Of a stretch of 64,000 bases of DNA, positions 62,667-64,000 are shown in pieces. The DNA comes from Cyclobacteriaceae bacterium. GTDB taxonomy: Bacteria > Bacteroidota > Bacteroidia > Cytophagales > Cyclobacteriaceae. Made by a program: the position numbers and the translations under genes. The stretch is from NCBI GenBank assembly GCA_028284125.1, contig JANQSI010000009.1, positions 124,001 to 188,000 on the forward strand, read 5' to 3'. The number at the start of each line of letters is the position of its first letter. The first letter of the stretch is position 1. The notes under the pieces are model-generated. The model did not search any database and was not told the origin of the DNA. It saw nothing but the letters and a program-made list of their open reading frames with translations.

Positions 62667-63623
62667 CTAATCACGTATCTCAACGAAATTCGGGTAATAT
62701 CTGTAAGTGGTTAAATATTTCTTTCTTTCTTCCTCTGGAATGAATGTGATTTTCTTAATACTTAGAAATCTGCTTGGATAGTTAGGTAAAAAGTTGTTCA
62801 TAGCATCCAGTTCTTGGGTAGTTACAACCGGAGACTGAAGGTTTAGAAAGTCCTCTCCTGACCTTACGTAAGGTAGTTTGTTAATTTGAAGTTTTTTAAA
62901 GTCTCTAGCCAATTCTTTCCTTAATAAATAACCACCATAAGTAAACATGGGTGCGCCATCTTGATATGTTATAAATATTAATTGATGGAACTCCAATTTT
63001 TCCTCATCACTTAGTGCTGCGTTTCTTGAAGATAGATTACTTTCAATACGATCTTTTATCATTTCCTGAACTAGTATGGGAGCATTTTTCTTAGTCAGTT
63101 CTTCCTTGGTCACATCTAGTCTACAAATGCCCTCAAAGTCTTTTTTAAATTTCTCTTCATTGTAAACATTTTCGCTCAGGTATCTATGAAATGAATAATT
63201 ACAAGTCAGTAAAAAGAAGCTTTCTGATGGAGCCTCAGAAAAGAATGTATCAATGTCTTCAAACATGTAAGGTTGCAGGCTTTGATCATAGTCTAGCCAA
63301 AGAATTTTTTTGCCAGTAGTCCAATTAATATTAGGAAGAACATCTGTTGTTTTTCCCCATTTCAGTTTGATGCAACTAAAAGGTTTATTGAACTCAAAAC
63401 GAAGCATATCATCCTCATTCATTTCAATATTGATCAAATTGGATAAACCTAACTCTTTATGAATCAATTTGAAGTCAGCAAAAAACACTGAACCCAACCC
63501 TATATAACCTAAATCCTTGTTTTGGTTAACTCCATATAACTCCTTAAGCAACTCAATAAATAGCTTGCGCTCAATTGATTTTGCAGGACGGTAGTGATAA
63601 TTAAAAATGTTATAAGATGCCAT
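62667..63623 (-). CDS. Unknown protein with methyltransferase-like N-terminus
   Basis: 318 residues, soluble. The start IFNYHYRPAKSIERKLFIELL precedes YIGLGSVFFADF (a GxG-like loop) and LINIEMNEDD (acidic residue at a strand end), a layout like SAM-binding motifs I and II. ILWLDYDQSL may be the motif IV strand. The C-terminal half is helical and charged. I have the impression of a conserved family found in accessory loci but cannot name it. It starts 2 nt after the stop of the next minus-strand gene, so it is in an operon with it. It is convergent with the cysteine desulfurase. Confidence 0.6.
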   Translation of the reverse strand: MASYNIFNYHYRPAKSIERKLFIELLKELYGVNQNKDLGYIGLGSVFFADFKLIHKELGLSNLINIEMNEDDMLRFEFNKPFSCIKLKWGKTTDVLPNINWTTGKKILWLDYDQSLQPYMFEDIDTFFSEAPSESFFLLTCNYSFHRYLSENVYNEEKFKKDFEGICRLDVTKEELTKKNAPILVQEMIKDRIESNLSSRNAALSDEEKLEFHQLIFITYQDGAPMFTYGGYLLRKELARDFKKLQINKLPYVRSGEDFLNLQSPVVTTQELDAMNNFLPNYPSRFLSIKKITFIPEEERKKYLTTYRYYPNFVEIRD

Positions 63624-63625
63624 TC

Positions 63626-64000
63626 TTAATCTATTTCGTTCATCTTACAGTAATAATCAAACGTGATTGAGCCGACCTCCCCGTTTGCCGAAACACCTAG
63701 AAAGTCTTTGAGCTTCTCGACTTTTGCCTTATCTTTTTTATAGCTTATTCCAACATACTTATTGGCTTCTTTTTGAGCTTTTGTAGTGGGGAATGTGAAT
63801 GTCTCGGAATAATTTTTAACATGATCCTTTATCTCCATGATTTCAATTTTTTCTGAATCATTTATAATTGATTCTCCTTCATCTTTATCCTCAAGTTTTT
63901 TGAGGAAATTGATAACCTGTTTCATTGCTGTTAACATGGTAGGTCGAGCAGACTTAAAAACTGGATGATCGGAATCGATACCAGTTTTAGTTGTTGTCAT
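63626..64000 (-). CDS. Unknown protein, probably 5'-truncated by the window edge
   Basis: 124 residues visible. An ATG sits exactly at the window edge (64000), but the frame may extend beyond, so the real start is undetermined. The visible part is charged and helical (PTMLTAMKQVINFLKKLEDKD, then KEANKYVGISYKKDKAKVEKL written in two parts). It looks like the C-terminal end of a larger protein. It is tightly coupled to the methyltransferase-like gene (2-nt gap). Confidence 0.5.
   Translation of the reverse strand: MTTTKTGIDSDHPVFKSARPTMLTAMKQVINFLKKLEDKDEGESIINDSEKIEIMEIKDHVKNYSETFTFPTTKAQKEANKYVGISYKKDKAKVEKLKDFLGVSANGEVGSITFDYYCKMNEID

Noticed and set aside
1-64000. tRNA genes, CRISPR arrays, insertion sequences, prophage integrase
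   Set aside because: No cloverleaf-like sequence, regular short repeat/spacer pattern, transposase or integrase frame was seen on either strand.

Overview
The window looks like a chromosome segment from a free-living, probably marine, gliding-type member of the Bacteroidota (Cytophagales-like); I cannot name a species. The reasons are low GC, almost no Shine-Dalgarno sites, many TTG starts, TAnnTTTG-type -7 promoter motifs, a subtilase with a type IX secretion (T9SS) C-terminal sorting domain, a TonB receptor with a carboxypeptidase-regulatory-like N-terminus, a DUF5916 outer-membrane protein and many small lipoproteins. No tRNA, rRNA, CRISPR array, transposase or integrase was seen.

1-13.1 kb: a long plus-strand chemotaxis cluster. 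It holds cheW, an MCP, cheR, a histidine-kinase-like protein whose phospho-acceptor His is Asn, cheD, cheB and a second MCP. A second module follows: a CheC-like phosphatase, a CheY, an 872-residue membrane kinase (NIT-HAMP-PAS-HPt-CheA-type ATPase, no CheW-like domain), another CheY and a CheX. Two tandem periplasmic solute-binding proteins end the cluster. No canonical soluble CheA is visible, and no flagellar genes. The outputs may feed gliding or another surface behaviour (inference).

13.1-37.7 kb: mostly core genes. These are trmB, asnB, an amino-acid operon (PLP dehydratase, OCD/mu-crystallin, aminotransferase), a TrpF-like protein lacking the catalytic Cys, arsM, mnmA, a T9SS subtilase, rpe, a TonB receptor, an LpoB/COG3014 lipoprotein pair, a double FKBP lipoprotein, gyrA and a TPR protein.

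37.7-46.2 kb: an AT-rich accessory island with dispersed non-coding repeats at its edges. It carries small orphan genes, an XRE regulator with a palindromic operator pair, a DUF3800-like protein, and two minus-strand blocks with defence-type content. The first block is an AbiA-like reverse transcriptase with a C-terminal HEPN motif, followed 11 nt later by an AbiV (HEPN) protein. The second is TcmP with its DUF5131 (Gp37/Gp68, three-Cys) partner. The RT-HEPN plus AbiV pair is my best candidate for a poorly described system.

46.2-59.3 kb: a membrane LytTR regulator, a DUF5916 protein, small membrane proteins, a PagL-like deacylase followed by a glycosyltransferase remnant, three SRPBCC proteins with an AhpD-like protein under an ECF sigma factor with a Cys-rich tail, about 1 kb of repeat-rich non-coding DNA, and an S9 peptidase.

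59.6-64 kb: a second defence-like block: a DUF3800-like protein, a DUF4007-like protein divergent from a DndA/IscS-type cysteine desulfurase, and an unrecognised two-gene operon that runs off the window. This suggests the edge of a sulfur-based (Dnd/Ssp-like) DNA modification locus, but the diagnostic genes (dndC/sspD and others) are not in view.
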